64,000 nucleotides of DNA, taken from Akkermansiaceae bacterium. GTDB lineage: Bacteria; Verrucomicrobiota; Verrucomicrobiia; Verrucomicrobiales; DEV007. The stretch spans positions 186,001 to 250,000 of the forward strand of contig JACKQE010000003.1 of the NCBI GenBank assembly GCA_024233005.1, read 5' to 3'. Both the position numbers and the translations under genes were made by a program. Under the pieces are notes generated by a model. The model had not been told where the DNA came from. It ran no database searches and saw only the letters and a list, made by a program, of their open reading frames with translations. Shown here one piece after another: positions 7,626 through 15,936 of this stretch. The first letter of the stretch is position 1. Each line of letters opens with the position of its first letter.

Positions 7626-8423
7626 ATGGCAAGTTTGCTGGCAGCTACAGGTAGGGGCATTTTCTGGTTACTGGAATACCTGGGACAGCTCACCATCCTA
7701 CTCAAAGAGATGGGAGCCTCCATGCTTTTTGGCCGCATGCGGTGGCGCCTGCTGGGGGAGCAGGTGGTCAACATTGGGTTCGGCTCCCAACTGGTGGTGG
7801 TGGTCACCGGAGCCTTCACGGGAGCGGTCTTCGCCGCCCAAACTTATTTCAAATTCAGTTCTCTGGGATTGGGTTCCGGAGTGGGAGCGGTGGTTTCGAT
7901 CGCCATGTGCCGGGAATTGGGACCGGTTCTCACGGGACTGATGCTTTCCGGTCGGGTCGGTGCAGCCATGGCCGCGGAAATCGGCACCATGAAAGTCACG
8001 GAACAAATCGACGCCCTGCGCTCGATGGGAGTGCACCCGGTGGATTATCTGGTCATCCCCCGGGTTTTCGCCATGTTTCTGAGCGTGCCCTTGCTGGTGG
8101 CGGAGTCCATAGGTTTTGGTTTGTTGGCTTCCCATTGGGTCGCTGTCTATGGTTTCAACGTGCCTGCGGCATGGTATGACCACCATGTCCTGGCGCACAC
8201 CGCGCTGATCGATGTCAGCATGGGCATGATCAAAGGCACCGTGTTCGGGGCCATCATCGTCCTGATTTCCTGTCATCAGGGATTGAATGCCACCAATGGA
8301 GCCGTCGGAGTGGGACAGGGCACCACCAAGGCCGTGGTCTTTTCCAGTCTGGCCCTCCTGGTGGTAAATTTCTTCCTCAGTCTGATCCTCAACACACTGT
8401 CTCCTTTGGGAGGATACGATTAA
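7626..8423 (+). CDS. mlaE: MlaE-family ABC transporter permease
   Basis: The 265-residue integral membrane protein has about five to six hydrophobic segments. It carries the MlaE family signature MCRELGPVLTGLMLSGRVGAA (quoted in part: CRELGPVLTGLMLSGRVG), followed by AAEIGTMKVTEQIDALRSMG and PVDYLVIPR. MlaE dimers form the inner-membrane channel of MCE lipid transporters, which move phospholipid between inner and outer membrane. The ATPase gene starts two bases after the stop and the MCE protein follows. MlaB and MlaC homologues are not visible nearby. Confidence 0.93.
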   Translation: MASLLAATGRGIFWLLEYLGQLTILLKEMGASMLFGRMRWRLLGEQVVNIGFGSQLVVVVTGAFTGAVFAAQTYFKFSSLGLGSGVGAVVSIAMCRELGPVLTGLMLSGRVGAAMAAEIGTMKVTEQIDALRSMGVHPVDYLVIPRVFAMFLSVPLLVAESIGFGLLASHWVAVYGFNVPAAWYDHHVLAHTALIDVSMGMIKGTVFGAIIVLISCHQGLNATNGAVGVGQGTTKAVVFSSLALLVVNFFLSLILNTLSPLGGYD

Positions 8424-8425
8424 CG

Positions 8426-9262
8426 ATGGATCTTTCCGCTCAGCAACCCACCGAGGCTGTCACTCCCGCTTCCGAGGCGGGGCAGGGTCATTTTTTTGAG
8501 GTTACCGGCCTGCGACGGACGATTGGCTGGCAGACCATTCTGGACGGCGTCGATCTCAATATCCGCCGGGGGGAATGCATGGTCATACTGGGGCGCAGCG
8601 GAGAAGGCAAAAGCGTGCTGCTCAAACACCTCACCGGCCTGATGTCTCCCGACGAAGGAAGCATCTTGGTCGATGGCGAGGAGATCGTTGGAGTTCCAGA
8701 GCGCCAACTCAACAAGGTTCGCCAGAAAGTAGGCATCCTCTTTCAAGATGGGGCTCTTTTCGACTCGTTCACGGTGGCGGAGAATGTGGCCTTTCCTCTC
8801 ACCGAGCGGGGTGAAAAACGACGGGAGGTGCTCGAAGAACGCGCCCGAGAAGTGCTGCAAATGGTGGAACTGGAGAACCACATGGACAAAATGCCGGTCA
8901 ACATCTCCGGTGGCATGCGCAAGCGTGTCGCCCTGGCCCGAGCAATCATCACCCGGCCCAGTTGCATCCTGTATGACGAACCCACCTCGGGCCTGGATCC
9001 GATCGTATCAGACAGCATCGACCACCTCATCATCGACATGAAGCACCGCTTCTCCATCACTTCGGTGGTGGTGACTCACGACATGAAAAGCATGTTCAAA
9101 ATCGCCGACCGGGTGGCATACCTCCGCGAGGGCCGCATCTACTTTCTCGGCACGCCGGAAGAACTTCGCCACTGCCCGGACCCGGCGGTGCAGAATTTCA
9201 TCGAAGGCCGCTCCGAAGCCACCCTGCGTGAGAAGGAACCGAAGGGTCCCAGGACCAAATAA
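8426..9262 (+). CDS. mlaF: MlaF-family ABC transporter ATP-binding protein
   Basis: The 278-residue ATPase has Walker A GRSGEGKS (residues 56-63), a Q-loop in LFQDGALFDS, the signature ISGGM (160-164), Walker B ILYDEPTSGLDP (from 181) and a switch His in VVTHDMKS. The segment QDGALFDSFTVAENVAFPL is characteristic of the Mla/Ttg2A class. It energises the permease encoded immediately upstream. Spacing of two bases indicates translational coupling. The C-terminal tail after residue 245 is charged and may contact partners. Confidence 0.94.
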   Translation: MDLSAQQPTEAVTPASEAGQGHFFEVTGLRRTIGWQTILDGVDLNIRRGECMVILGRSGEGKSVLLKHLTGLMSPDEGSILVDGEEIVGVPERQLNKVRQKVGILFQDGALFDSFTVAENVAFPLTERGEKRREVLEERAREVLQMVELENHMDKMPVNISGGMRKRVALARAIITRPSCILYDEPTSGLDPIVSDSIDHLIIDMKHRFSITSVVVTHDMKSMFKIADRVAYLREGRIYFLGTPEELRHCPDPAVQNFIEGRSEATLREKEPKGPRTK

Positions 9263-9298
9263 TTCAAACCCACCTTTCATTCTCAACCACACTACTCT

Positions 9299-10318
9299 AT
9301 GGGCATACGATCCAAACGCACCGACATGATGGTTGGACTTTTCGCCTTTTTTGGCCTCGCCATCATGGCCGCACTGGTCCTTCAGTTCGGGGGATTCCGC
9401 GACCGCATCCGTCCCAAATACGAGATCCGGGTTTCGTTTTTGGATGGCAGTGGCATTTTCCCGGGAGCACCGGTGCGGCTTGGGGGACGCAAAGTGGGGT
9501 TTGTCGCCGATGAGCCCCTGCCAACCGAGAATTTCCAATCGGTGATCATTCCCCTCTTCATCTTCTCCGACGTGCGGATCCCAAATAAATCCCGTATCAG
9601 CCTGGCCACCGCCGGTCTTATGGGAGACACCTACATCAAGATCGAATCCCCCACCACCGGCCCCCTGACATTCATCGATCCGGAATCCACCGAGGTGATT
9701 GAGGGCTATACAGCGGCCGGACTCGCTCAGTTGCAGGAGAGCGCTGCTGAAATTTCTGTCGAAGCGAAGCAGGCCCTCATTGACATCCGGGGAGCCATCC
9801 AGGACATCCGCAACTCGGTGGCGGGTCTCGACCGGTCTTTTAACAAGGTTGAAACGGGTCTCCTCAGTGACGAAAATCTCGCCAACATCCGGACCACCCT
9901 GGCGGATCTGAAAGCGACCGGGGACAATCTGAAAACGGCCTCCGGCAAAATCGATAACGTCCTCGAAGAAGGGAAAGGCGCCCTCACGGAGGCAAAATCA
10001 ACCTTCGCCAAAGCCGGTGAGGCGGCGACCAAGGCCAAGGATGTCATCACCAAGGCAGAACCCGCCATTGATGACATCCGTTCCGCGATCAAAAACGTCA
10101 ACACCACGATGGACAAAATCACCAAAGGCAACGGGGTGGCCGCCGCATTGATCAATGACAGCTCCTTAAAACATGACCTGGAAAACCTCATTTCCAATCT
10201 GTCCCGCTATGGCATTCTCCGCTATAAGAACGATGCCGACAAAGAGGATGAGAAAAAGCCGGGAACTTCCGGCACTGCAAGAGGCACCAAACCAGGCGGT
10301 TGGTTGGGAAGGCACTGA
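9299..10318 (+). CDS. mlaD: MlaD/MCE-domain lipid transport protein
   Basis: The 339-residue protein has one N-terminal transmembrane helix (about residues 11-30, MVGLFAFFGLAIMAALVLQF). An MCE domain follows (about 38-120) with VSFLDGSGIFPGAPVRLGG, KVGFV and MGDTYIKIE. The remainder is a long helical region with Lys/Ala/Asp repeats (AGEAATKAKDVITKAE, AIDDIRSAIKNVN), as in MCE proteins that form a periplasm-spanning tube. It should hexamerise on the MlaE/MlaF complex. It is the third gene of the operon. Confidence 0.92.
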   Translation: MGIRSKRTDMMVGLFAFFGLAIMAALVLQFGGFRDRIRPKYEIRVSFLDGSGIFPGAPVRLGGRKVGFVADEPLPTENFQSVIIPLFIFSDVRIPNKSRISLATAGLMGDTYIKIESPTTGPLTFIDPESTEVIEGYTAAGLAQLQESAAEISVEAKQALIDIRGAIQDIRNSVAGLDRSFNKVETGLLSDENLANIRTTLADLKATGDNLKTASGKIDNVLEEGKGALTEAKSTFAKAGEAATKAKDVITKAEPAIDDIRSAIKNVNTTMDKITKGNGVAAALINDSSLKHDLENLISNLSRYGILRYKNDADKEDEKKPGTSGTARGTKPGGWLGRH

Positions 10319-10405
10319 CGCGGAGCGGAGTCCCCTTCGGCAGGGCACTCTTCATGGAATAAAGAGCTGGAAGTTGGTCGCAATTCGATTCATGCTTTCA
10401 TCCAG

Positions 10406-11611
10406 ATGCCACCACTGAATGAAATTGCCGGCTGGTTGCTGCTGGGAGGGAGCACCCTCCTGCTACTCTCCCTGGCACTCGGACAAATTTGGCGCCATTC
10501 CCGCGAAAGTCGGATCCACCGGCAGCGTCTTGCCCTCCTTGAGGAGGATCTGCGCCGGTCCCGGGAGCGCCGGGAGAGGGAAAGCTCCCTTCCGGTGGCT
10601 TGGAATGGCAAAAGAAAGTTCCGTGTGGAGAGGAAGGTGCTTGAAGGAGGCGATATCTGCTCGTTTTACCTCAGCCCACATGATGGACGTTTTCCCCTGC
10701 CAAATTTCCAACCAGGTCAATTCCTGACCTTCGACTTCGATCTTAAAGGACGACCGGAAGTCCGTTGCTACAGCCTCTCGGATGCCTGGTCGGAAACACA
10801 CTACCGGGTCAGCATCCGGCGCAAACCGGGAGGACTGATTTCCAGTCACTTCCATGACCAGATCAATGTCGGGGATCTCCTTGATGTGCGGGCGCCGTCG
10901 GGTGATTTTCACCTGGATCCCCGCGGAACAGGCGGAGTCGTCCTCTCCGGGTCCGGGGTTGGCGTGACGCCGGTGTTGAGCATGATGAAGACCCTCCTGG
11001 CGGAGCATTCGCGCCGGGAGATCTGGTTTTTTTACGGTGTGAGAAATGGCGGGGAAAACATCATCCGCGACGAACTCCGGGCTTGGGCCGCGCTGGGATT
11101 GCCCAATGTGCATCTTCAGGTCTGCCACACGAAGCCCGGCCCCGGAGAGGAGCAAGGAAAGGATTTCGACCAACTCGGACGGATCACCGTCGACCTTTTC
11201 CGGCAGGTGCTGCCGTCGAACAATTTTGATTTCTTCACCTGTGGTCCCGGCCCGATGATGCAGAATCTCCGCGAGGGGCTGCAATCCTGGGGAGTGCCAG
11301 AGTCACGAATCCATGACGAGGCTTTTGAACAAGTGGTCCGCAGTGTGGCTGTCGAATCGGGAAAAATCGAATTCAAACGCAGTGCCCGCACCATCGCAGT
11401 GGGTGGCACGGCGTCGAGTCTTCTCGACCTGGCCACCAAAGAAGGCATCCGAATTCCTGCGGGATGCCGGGTCGGACACTGCGGCACCTGCCAGACCGCG
11501 CTGATCAATGGCCAAGTCCGCTATACCAAGCCACCCGCCTTCAAGGTCGAAGAGGGCTGCTGCCTCCCTTGTGTCTGCCTGCCTCAGGGCGATGTGGTGA
11601 TCGATGCCTGA
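10406..11611 (+). CDS. Membrane-anchored flavin reductase with C-terminal 2Fe-2S domain
   Basis: The 401-residue protein has an N-terminal transmembrane helix (about 7-28), a short basic coiled stretch, a ferredoxin-NADP-reductase-like FAD domain (FLTFDF, RCYSLSD), an NAD(P) domain (GSGVGVTPVLSMMK and TCGPGPMM) and a plant-type 2Fe-2S domain. The cluster cysteines are Cys354, Cys359, Cys362 (AGCRVGHCGTC) and one of Cys389/391 (CVC). The order matches oxidoreductases of the HCP-reductase/phenol-hydroxylase-reductase kind. It would pass electrons from NAD(P)H to an unknown acceptor on the cytoplasmic side. It follows the MCE gene by 87 bp and may share its transcript. Confidence 0.85.
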   Translation: MPPLNEIAGWLLLGGSTLLLLSLALGQIWRHSRESRIHRQRLALLEEDLRRSRERRERESSLPVAWNGKRKFRVERKVLEGGDICSFYLSPHDGRFPLPNFQPGQFLTFDFDLKGRPEVRCYSLSDAWSETHYRVSIRRKPGGLISSHFHDQINVGDLLDVRAPSGDFHLDPRGTGGVVLSGSGVGVTPVLSMMKTLLAEHSRREIWFFYGVRNGGENIIRDELRAWAALGLPNVHLQVCHTKPGPGEEQGKDFDQLGRITVDLFRQVLPSNNFDFFTCGPGPMMQNLREGLQSWGVPESRIHDEAFEQVVRSVAVESGKIEFKRSARTIAVGGTASSLLDLATKEGIRIPAGCRVGHCGTCQTALINGQVRYTKPPAFKVEEGCCLPCVCLPQGDVVIDA

Positions 11612-11661
11612 GCGGCGTTTTCCCGACTTGCATTGTTCCACGGCGGACCTCAAAGATCGGC

Positions 11662-12333
11662 ATGCGCATCGACATCATCACCATTTTTCCCGAGATCTGC
11701 CTGGCCCCCCTGCGGGAGAGCATCATCGGACGCGCCCAAGAAACCGGACGGGTGAATTTGCGGGCCCACGATCTGAGGGACTGGACGCACGACCGACACC
11801 GCCAGGTGGATGATCTCCCTTATGGGGGTGGCCCCGGCATGGTCATGAAACCGGAGCCGTTTTTCGAAGCGGTGGAAGCACTCCGCACGCCCGAGGCGCG
11901 GGTCATCCTCCTGACGCCCCAAGGAAGGCGATTCGACCAGGCGGAGGCGAGGCGTCTCTCGGCCGAGAGCCACCTCATTCTGCTCTGCGGGCACTATGAG
12001 GGCATCGACCACCGGGTCGTGGAGGCACTGGTAGATGAAGAACTCAGCATCGGTGACTATGTCCTCACCAATGGCACCCTCGCCGCAGCCGTGATCGTGG
12101 ATGCCGTCGTCCGGCTCCTGCCGGGAGTGCTGGGTGACGAACGTTCCGCCGAGGAGGAATCGTTCGCCGCCCCCGGCGTGCTGGAGGGACCGCATTACAC
12201 CCGTCCGGCAGAGTTTCGCGGAATGAAAGTCCCCGACGTCCTCCTCTCCGGACATCATGCTCGCATCGAAGCTTGGCGTCGGGAACGCGGATTGGAGCGC
12301 ACCCGGGAAAACCGACCGGACCTGCAAGATTGA
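11662..12333 (+). CDS. trmD: tRNA (guanine37-N1)-methyltransferase TrmD
   Basis: From ATG 11662 (MRIDIITIFPE, the family N-terminus) the 223-residue SPOUT enzyme shows DLPYGGGPGMVMKPEP, LTPQGRRFDQ, LLCGHYEGIDHRV, the trefoil-knot segment SIGDYVLTNGTLAA, LLPGVLG and EGPHYTRPAEFRG. It methylates G37 of tRNAs to prevent frameshifting. The knot loop reads TNGTLAA instead of the common TGGELPA, a modest deviation. The usual partners rpsP, rimM and rplS are not adjacent. The upstream oxidoreductase ends 50 bp before. Confidence 0.96.
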   Translation: MRIDIITIFPEICLAPLRESIIGRAQETGRVNLRAHDLRDWTHDRHRQVDDLPYGGGPGMVMKPEPFFEAVEALRTPEARVILLTPQGRRFDQAEARRLSAESHLILLCGHYEGIDHRVVEALVDEELSIGDYVLTNGTLAAAVIVDAVVRLLPGVLGDERSAEEESFAAPGVLEGPHYTRPAEFRGMKVPDVLLSGHHARIEAWRRERGLERTRENRPDLQD

Positions 12334-12414
12334 CGAACCCTCTCTTCCGCGATCCATCCAAGTTCCTCAAGATTCGGATTCCCCCCTCGTTCATTTCCGG
12401 TTATCCTTCCTGCC

Positions 12415-13380
12415 ATGTCACAAGCGCTGCTCCATCCCCCGATCCCGGGAACCGGATCAGCGGATCCGGCCCTCTCCGTGAGGAATCTCAGTGTGGACTT
12501 CCGCGCTCGCCGAGGAAACACCCGCCTTGCGGTAAGGCAACTGTCCTTCGACGTCGCCGAGGGCGAATGCCTGGCCCTCATCGGAGTGGCGGGTAGCGGC
12601 AAAACAACCACGTTGGATGCCCTTTGTGGTCTCCTGCCGAATCAGGCCAGAATCGCATCCGGCACGGCCATCCACGGGGGACAAGACCTGCTGGCACTGT
12701 CTCCTCGCCGAATCGCGGCACTGCGGGGCACCTCCATTGCCGTCCTGCGGCACGATGTGAACCGACTGTTGGATCCGCTCTACCAAATTCGGGAGCACAT
12801 TGCCGAAGCCCTCCGCCAAGCGCGACTGCCAGCATTGGCCAAGGCGCCACGTGATTGGCTTCCCATTTTTTACGAGCTGGGTTTCGTCGAACCGGAATCG
12901 GTCCTCGCCCGGCGCCCTAATGAGTTGCCCACCAGCCTTCTTCAAAGAACCATCCTCGCGATCGCCCTTCTCACCGGCGCCAAGTTGATCTTGGCGGATG
13001 AGCCTACCGCCGGCATGGATGCCATTGCCGAGGCCCAGTTTCTCCACTTGCTTGATGAACTGAGGCGGCGGAGAAATGTCGCCATCGTCCTCGGGACCGG
13101 GAGCTTTGGAGTCGCCCGTTTCCTCGCGGACCGAGTCCTGATGCTTTACGAGGGCGGTGAAGTCGAATCTGGAACCACCGACGATTTGCTGGCGACCCCA
13201 AAATCGCCTTACACGCAAGCCCTCGTCAGTTGTGTGCCCAAAATGGGGGAATACCGTTCCCGCTTGGGAGAGGTGCGCATGGAAGCCGTGCGGGCCGCCG
13301 CCCAACAAGTGATGGGCAATATTCCCGCGCTCTCGGGCCAGCAAAACCCTGGGACTCAAGGGCAAGGATCAGCCGCTTGA
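12415..13380 (+). CDS. Aberrant DppD/OppD-like ABC ATPase, orphan
   Basis: The 321-residue protein aligns overall with peptide-importer ATPases and ends with the oligopeptide-type tail TPKSPYTQALVSCVP. Walker A is intact (GVAGSGKT, residues 57-64) and so is Walker B (LILADEPTAGMDA, from 191). The signature expected as LSGGxxQR reads LPTSLLQR (171-178). The Q-loop region reads VLRHDVNRLLDP, with no Gln. The switch region reads VLGTGSFGVARF, with no His where THDLGV is usual. No permease or binding-protein gene is nearby. It binds ATP plausibly but may not hydrolyse it in the normal transporter cycle; a regulatory or non-transport role is possible. Confidence 0.8.
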   Translation: MSQALLHPPIPGTGSADPALSVRNLSVDFRARRGNTRLAVRQLSFDVAEGECLALIGVAGSGKTTTLDALCGLLPNQARIASGTAIHGGQDLLALSPRRIAALRGTSIAVLRHDVNRLLDPLYQIREHIAEALRQARLPALAKAPRDWLPIFYELGFVEPESVLARRPNELPTSLLQRTILAIALLTGAKLILADEPTAGMDAIAEAQFLHLLDELRRRRNVAIVLGTGSFGVARFLADRVLMLYEGGEVESGTTDDLLATPKSPYTQALVSCVPKMGEYRSRLGEVRMEAVRAAAQQVMGNIPALSGQQNPGTQGQGSAA

Positions 13381-13390
13381 ATAAAATAAA

Positions 13391-13425
13391 AAAAAACACC
13401 CTCCACAAGCGTGGAAGGTGTTTTT
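13391..13425. terminator. Bidirectional rho-independent terminator
   Basis: AACACCCTCCAC and GTGGAAGGTGTT form a long stem with one mismatch around an AAGC loop. It is flanked by an A-run on the left and a T-run on the right, so it can terminate both the plus-strand ABC gene ending at 13380 and the minus-strand gene ending at 13459. Confidence 0.85.
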
Positions 13426-13458
13426 CATAAACTTTGTGAAGAATCGATCGATTCTGAA

Positions 13459-13872
13459 TCAATAAGAAACGGTCCGCGTGTGGTCCAGCGTAGAAATGGT
13501 GTCGAGCTGGGGAGGGAATTCGTGGTATCCGTTAAAATGGTCGTATTCGTAGCGGGTATAGGGGGCTCGGAACGAGCCTTTGTAGATGGGACGGCGGAAA
13601 TTGACAATTTCATAAAGGCCGTAGGAAAGACGGGCTCCGGTCCGGTCAAGTCCGGAAATAATTCCATTGAACCAGACTTCCGTCATCGGTTCGCCGCGTT
13701 CAGCAGCACGCCACATGCCGGTAGGAATCTCAGTCCAGCCATAAAGAACGTTCGCCAAACCTCTCGCCAATTTTCGGGTGGAGGTATATTTGCTCTTAGG
13801 TGGCGCCTGAATGTCGGCCATGGACGTGGTCGCGATCCCAAGGACGAGTAGGGCTGCAAGGATTTTCTTCAT
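13459..13872 (-). CDS. TIGR04073-type exosortase-system-associated secreted protein
   Basis: From ATG 13872 the 137-residue protein has a signal peptide (MKKILAALLVLGIATTSMA) and then the family motif RKLARGLANVLYGWTEIP. A Gly/Tyr-rich region (GLDRTGARLSYGLYEIVNF) and a Tyr-rich C-terminus with PYTRYEYDHFNGYHEFPP follow. Proteins matching this pattern occur in Verrucomicrobia and other bacteria with PEP-CTERM/exosortase sorting and are of unknown function. No exosortase gene is in this window. It shares the terminator at 13391-13425 with the convergent ABC gene. Confidence 0.75.
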   Translation of the reverse strand: MKKILAALLVLGIATTSMADIQAPPKSKYTSTRKLARGLANVLYGWTEIPTGMWRAAERGEPMTEVWFNGIISGLDRTGARLSYGLYEIVNFRRPIYKGSFRAPYTRYEYDHFNGYHEFPPQLDTISTLDHTRTVSY

Positions 13873-13971
13873 AAGCGAATGCGAGAATAGACGCATCCGG
13901 CAGAAATTGGCAACATCAAAAATACTTTTTTCGCTTGGCCCGGGCCGCTTTGTTCCTATGTTGGGGGTAAC

Positions 13972-15813
13972 ATGCATCAAGATTTGGAAAAGTTGGTCGC
14001 GAGTGGCAGGCTAGAGAAAGCCATCGCGGAGAAACTGGACGCGTTCCCTCCGGGGACGTATTGTTTTCACAAAAGCTGGGGAGTGGGCAAGGTCTCGGCT
14101 TGGGACGCCTTGGCGACCAAAGTCGAAATCGATTTTGAAGGCAAACCTGGCCACACCATGGGAATGGCCTTTGCGGCGGGAGCGCTTGAACCCGTGCCGG
14201 ACGATCACTTTCTGGCACGCCGCTACTCCGATCTGGAAGGCATGAAAAAACTGGCGGTGGATGATCCCGTCGGTCTCGTCAAACTGGCACTGGAAAGCTC
14301 CGGGGGAAGCCTGAGCATGGATGCCTTTGATGCCATGGTCAAAGGCAGCATCGTCTCCGAAGGCCGCTACAAGAGTTGGTGGGAGTCCACCAAGAAAGCC
14401 CTGCGGAATCAACCCCAGTTCCACGTGCCGGCAAAACGTAACGAGCCGATCGCGCTGCGTTCGGAACACCTCGACCCGGCCCAGGCGCTCATTGAAGTCT
14501 TCCTAGCGGCCCGCGATTTGAAGGAAAAGGTGCGCCGTTTGGAAGGCATTGTGAAAGATTTCGGGGTCTTCAACAATCCGGTCGAAGACCTCGCGCCAGT
14601 GGTCGCCGAGATCAACGAATCAGCCCGGAAGGCCACCAAACTCCATTTTCAGCAGAGTATCGAACTGCTCCTGAGCCGTGGTGATTTGTTCGCCAAGGAG
14701 CCGAAATTGGCCGATTCCCACAACGATCTGCACGCGCACGATGTCATCGCCGCCAACCCGGACCGTCTTCTGGAGCTCATGCAATCGGTCTCCGTGACCC
14801 GCTTACGTCAGATCCTTGAGCTGTTCCCCATGGCCTATGGCGAAAATTGGTCGACTGAAATGCTGAACTTCATTCCCCTCTCGACGCTGCGGAACATTGG
14901 GGAAATTTCCTCCCATCTGGTGGAAAAGGACCATGCCGATCTCGTAGTGGAGTATTTCGAAACCGGCCTGGCCCGGCGTCAGCTCCACTCCGACGCGCTG
15001 GCTTGGATCTGTCGGGAACGCAAAGGGGTCGCCGAAGTTCTCTTCGAACCCGGCATCAGCCTCACCCTCATGTCTGTTCTGGAAAATGAAATGATGGCAG
15101 ACCAGGGCGTGCGCGCCGCCAACCGACTGCGCGATCTGCTTAACGATGACGTCAATCTGATCCCGGATCTGATCCGCGATGCCGACCTGAATCTGGCGCG
15201 GAATTTCACCAAGCAGATGATGATGTCCTCGATTTTCGAGGAAATCACCCGCAAAGCCCTTTTGGCCCGCGTTGTCAAAACCCGTCCGGAAGTGCTCGAT
15301 CTCGTCACCGGCGTCGCCAAGGCGGAGGAAGAAACCCTCATCGTCTCCGAGCAAAGCCTTGCCAAGCGCAAAGCCGATTATGACAACCTCGTCCGCGTCC
15401 AGATCCCGCAAAACCGCGAGGACATCAAGATCGCCCGATCCTACGGTGACCTTCGGGAGAACTTCGAATACAAGTCCGCCAAGGAACAACAGCGCGTTCT
15501 GATGCGCCGCCAATCCGAGATGGAGCGGGAACTTCGACAGGCCCACCCGACGAATTTTGAAAACCCGGACCTTTCCAAGGTTTCAATCGGCACCGTGGTC
15601 CTGCTCGAGAATCTCAAAACTGGCGAGAAGCTGACCTACACCATTCTTGGTGCCTGGGACGGGGACCCCGACAACAATGTCCTGGCCTACCTGTCGGAGG
15701 TCGGCAATGACCTGCTCGACAAACCGGTCGGCGGCACCGCCGAGATCCCGGACGGCCCGATGACCAAGGCCACCTGCAAAATTCTTGAGATCAAGCCTTT
15801 CGTGAAGGCCTGA
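13972..15813 (+). CDS. greA: GreA-family transcript cleavage factor with long N-terminal domain
   Basis: The 613-residue protein ends in a complete GreA/GreB module of about 160 residues. The coiled-coil tip reads GDLRENFEYKSAKEQQ (about 492-507), retaining the Asp and Glu needed to position Mg in the RNA polymerase active site. The C-terminal FKBP-like domain follows with SIGTVVLLENLKTGEKLTYTILG. The roughly 450 residues in front are mainly helical, starting with a small beta domain (CFHKSWGVGKVSAWD). Such N-terminal extensions are known from chlamydial GreA, so this is a PVC-type architecture. The factor rescues backtracked polymerase. Its start lies 99 bp from the divergent TIGR04073 gene. 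Confidence 0.9.
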   Translation: MHQDLEKLVASGRLEKAIAEKLDAFPPGTYCFHKSWGVGKVSAWDALATKVEIDFEGKPGHTMGMAFAAGALEPVPDDHFLARRYSDLEGMKKLAVDDPVGLVKLALESSGGSLSMDAFDAMVKGSIVSEGRYKSWWESTKKALRNQPQFHVPAKRNEPIALRSEHLDPAQALIEVFLAARDLKEKVRRLEGIVKDFGVFNNPVEDLAPVVAEINESARKATKLHFQQSIELLLSRGDLFAKEPKLADSHNDLHAHDVIAANPDRLLELMQSVSVTRLRQILELFPMAYGENWSTEMLNFIPLSTLRNIGEISSHLVEKDHADLVVEYFETGLARRQLHSDALAWICRERKGVAEVLFEPGISLTLMSVLENEMMADQGVRAANRLRDLLNDDVNLIPDLIRDADLNLARNFTKQMMMSSIFEEITRKALLARVVKTRPEVLDLVTGVAKAEEETLIVSEQSLAKRKADYDNLVRVQIPQNREDIKIARSYGDLRENFEYKSAKEQQRVLMRRQSEMERELRQAHPTNFENPDLSKVSIGTVVLLENLKTGEKLTYTILGAWDGDPDNNVLAYLSEVGNDLLDKPVGGTAEIPDGPMTKATCKILEIKPFVKA

Positions 15814-15839
15814 TTCTTGCAGATCCCCACAAGGGAAAG

Positions 15840-15865
15840 GGCGCCGTATGCTTGCAAACGGCGCC
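15840..15865 (+). terminator. GC-rich hairpin between greA and eno
   Basis: GGCGCCGT (15840-15847) and ACGGCGCC (15858-15865) form a perfect 8-bp stem with a 10-nt loop, 26 nt after the greA stop. No T-run follows, so termination would not be classical. Confidence 0.45.
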
Positions 15866-15892
15866 TGCCTGATCACGCGCACAATTCGGAAT

Positions 15893-15901
15893 TGCTAAAA
15901 T
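15893..15901 (+). promoter_or_regulatory. Extended -10 promoter of eno
   Basis: TGCTAAAAT is an extended -10 (TGC plus TAAAAT, five of six to consensus) in an AT-rich leader 36 nt before the eno ATG. No good -35 is seen, as expected for extended -10 promoters. Confidence 0.5.
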
Positions 15902-15936
15902 TACAAATACAGAGAAATTTAACCATACAAAAACAA

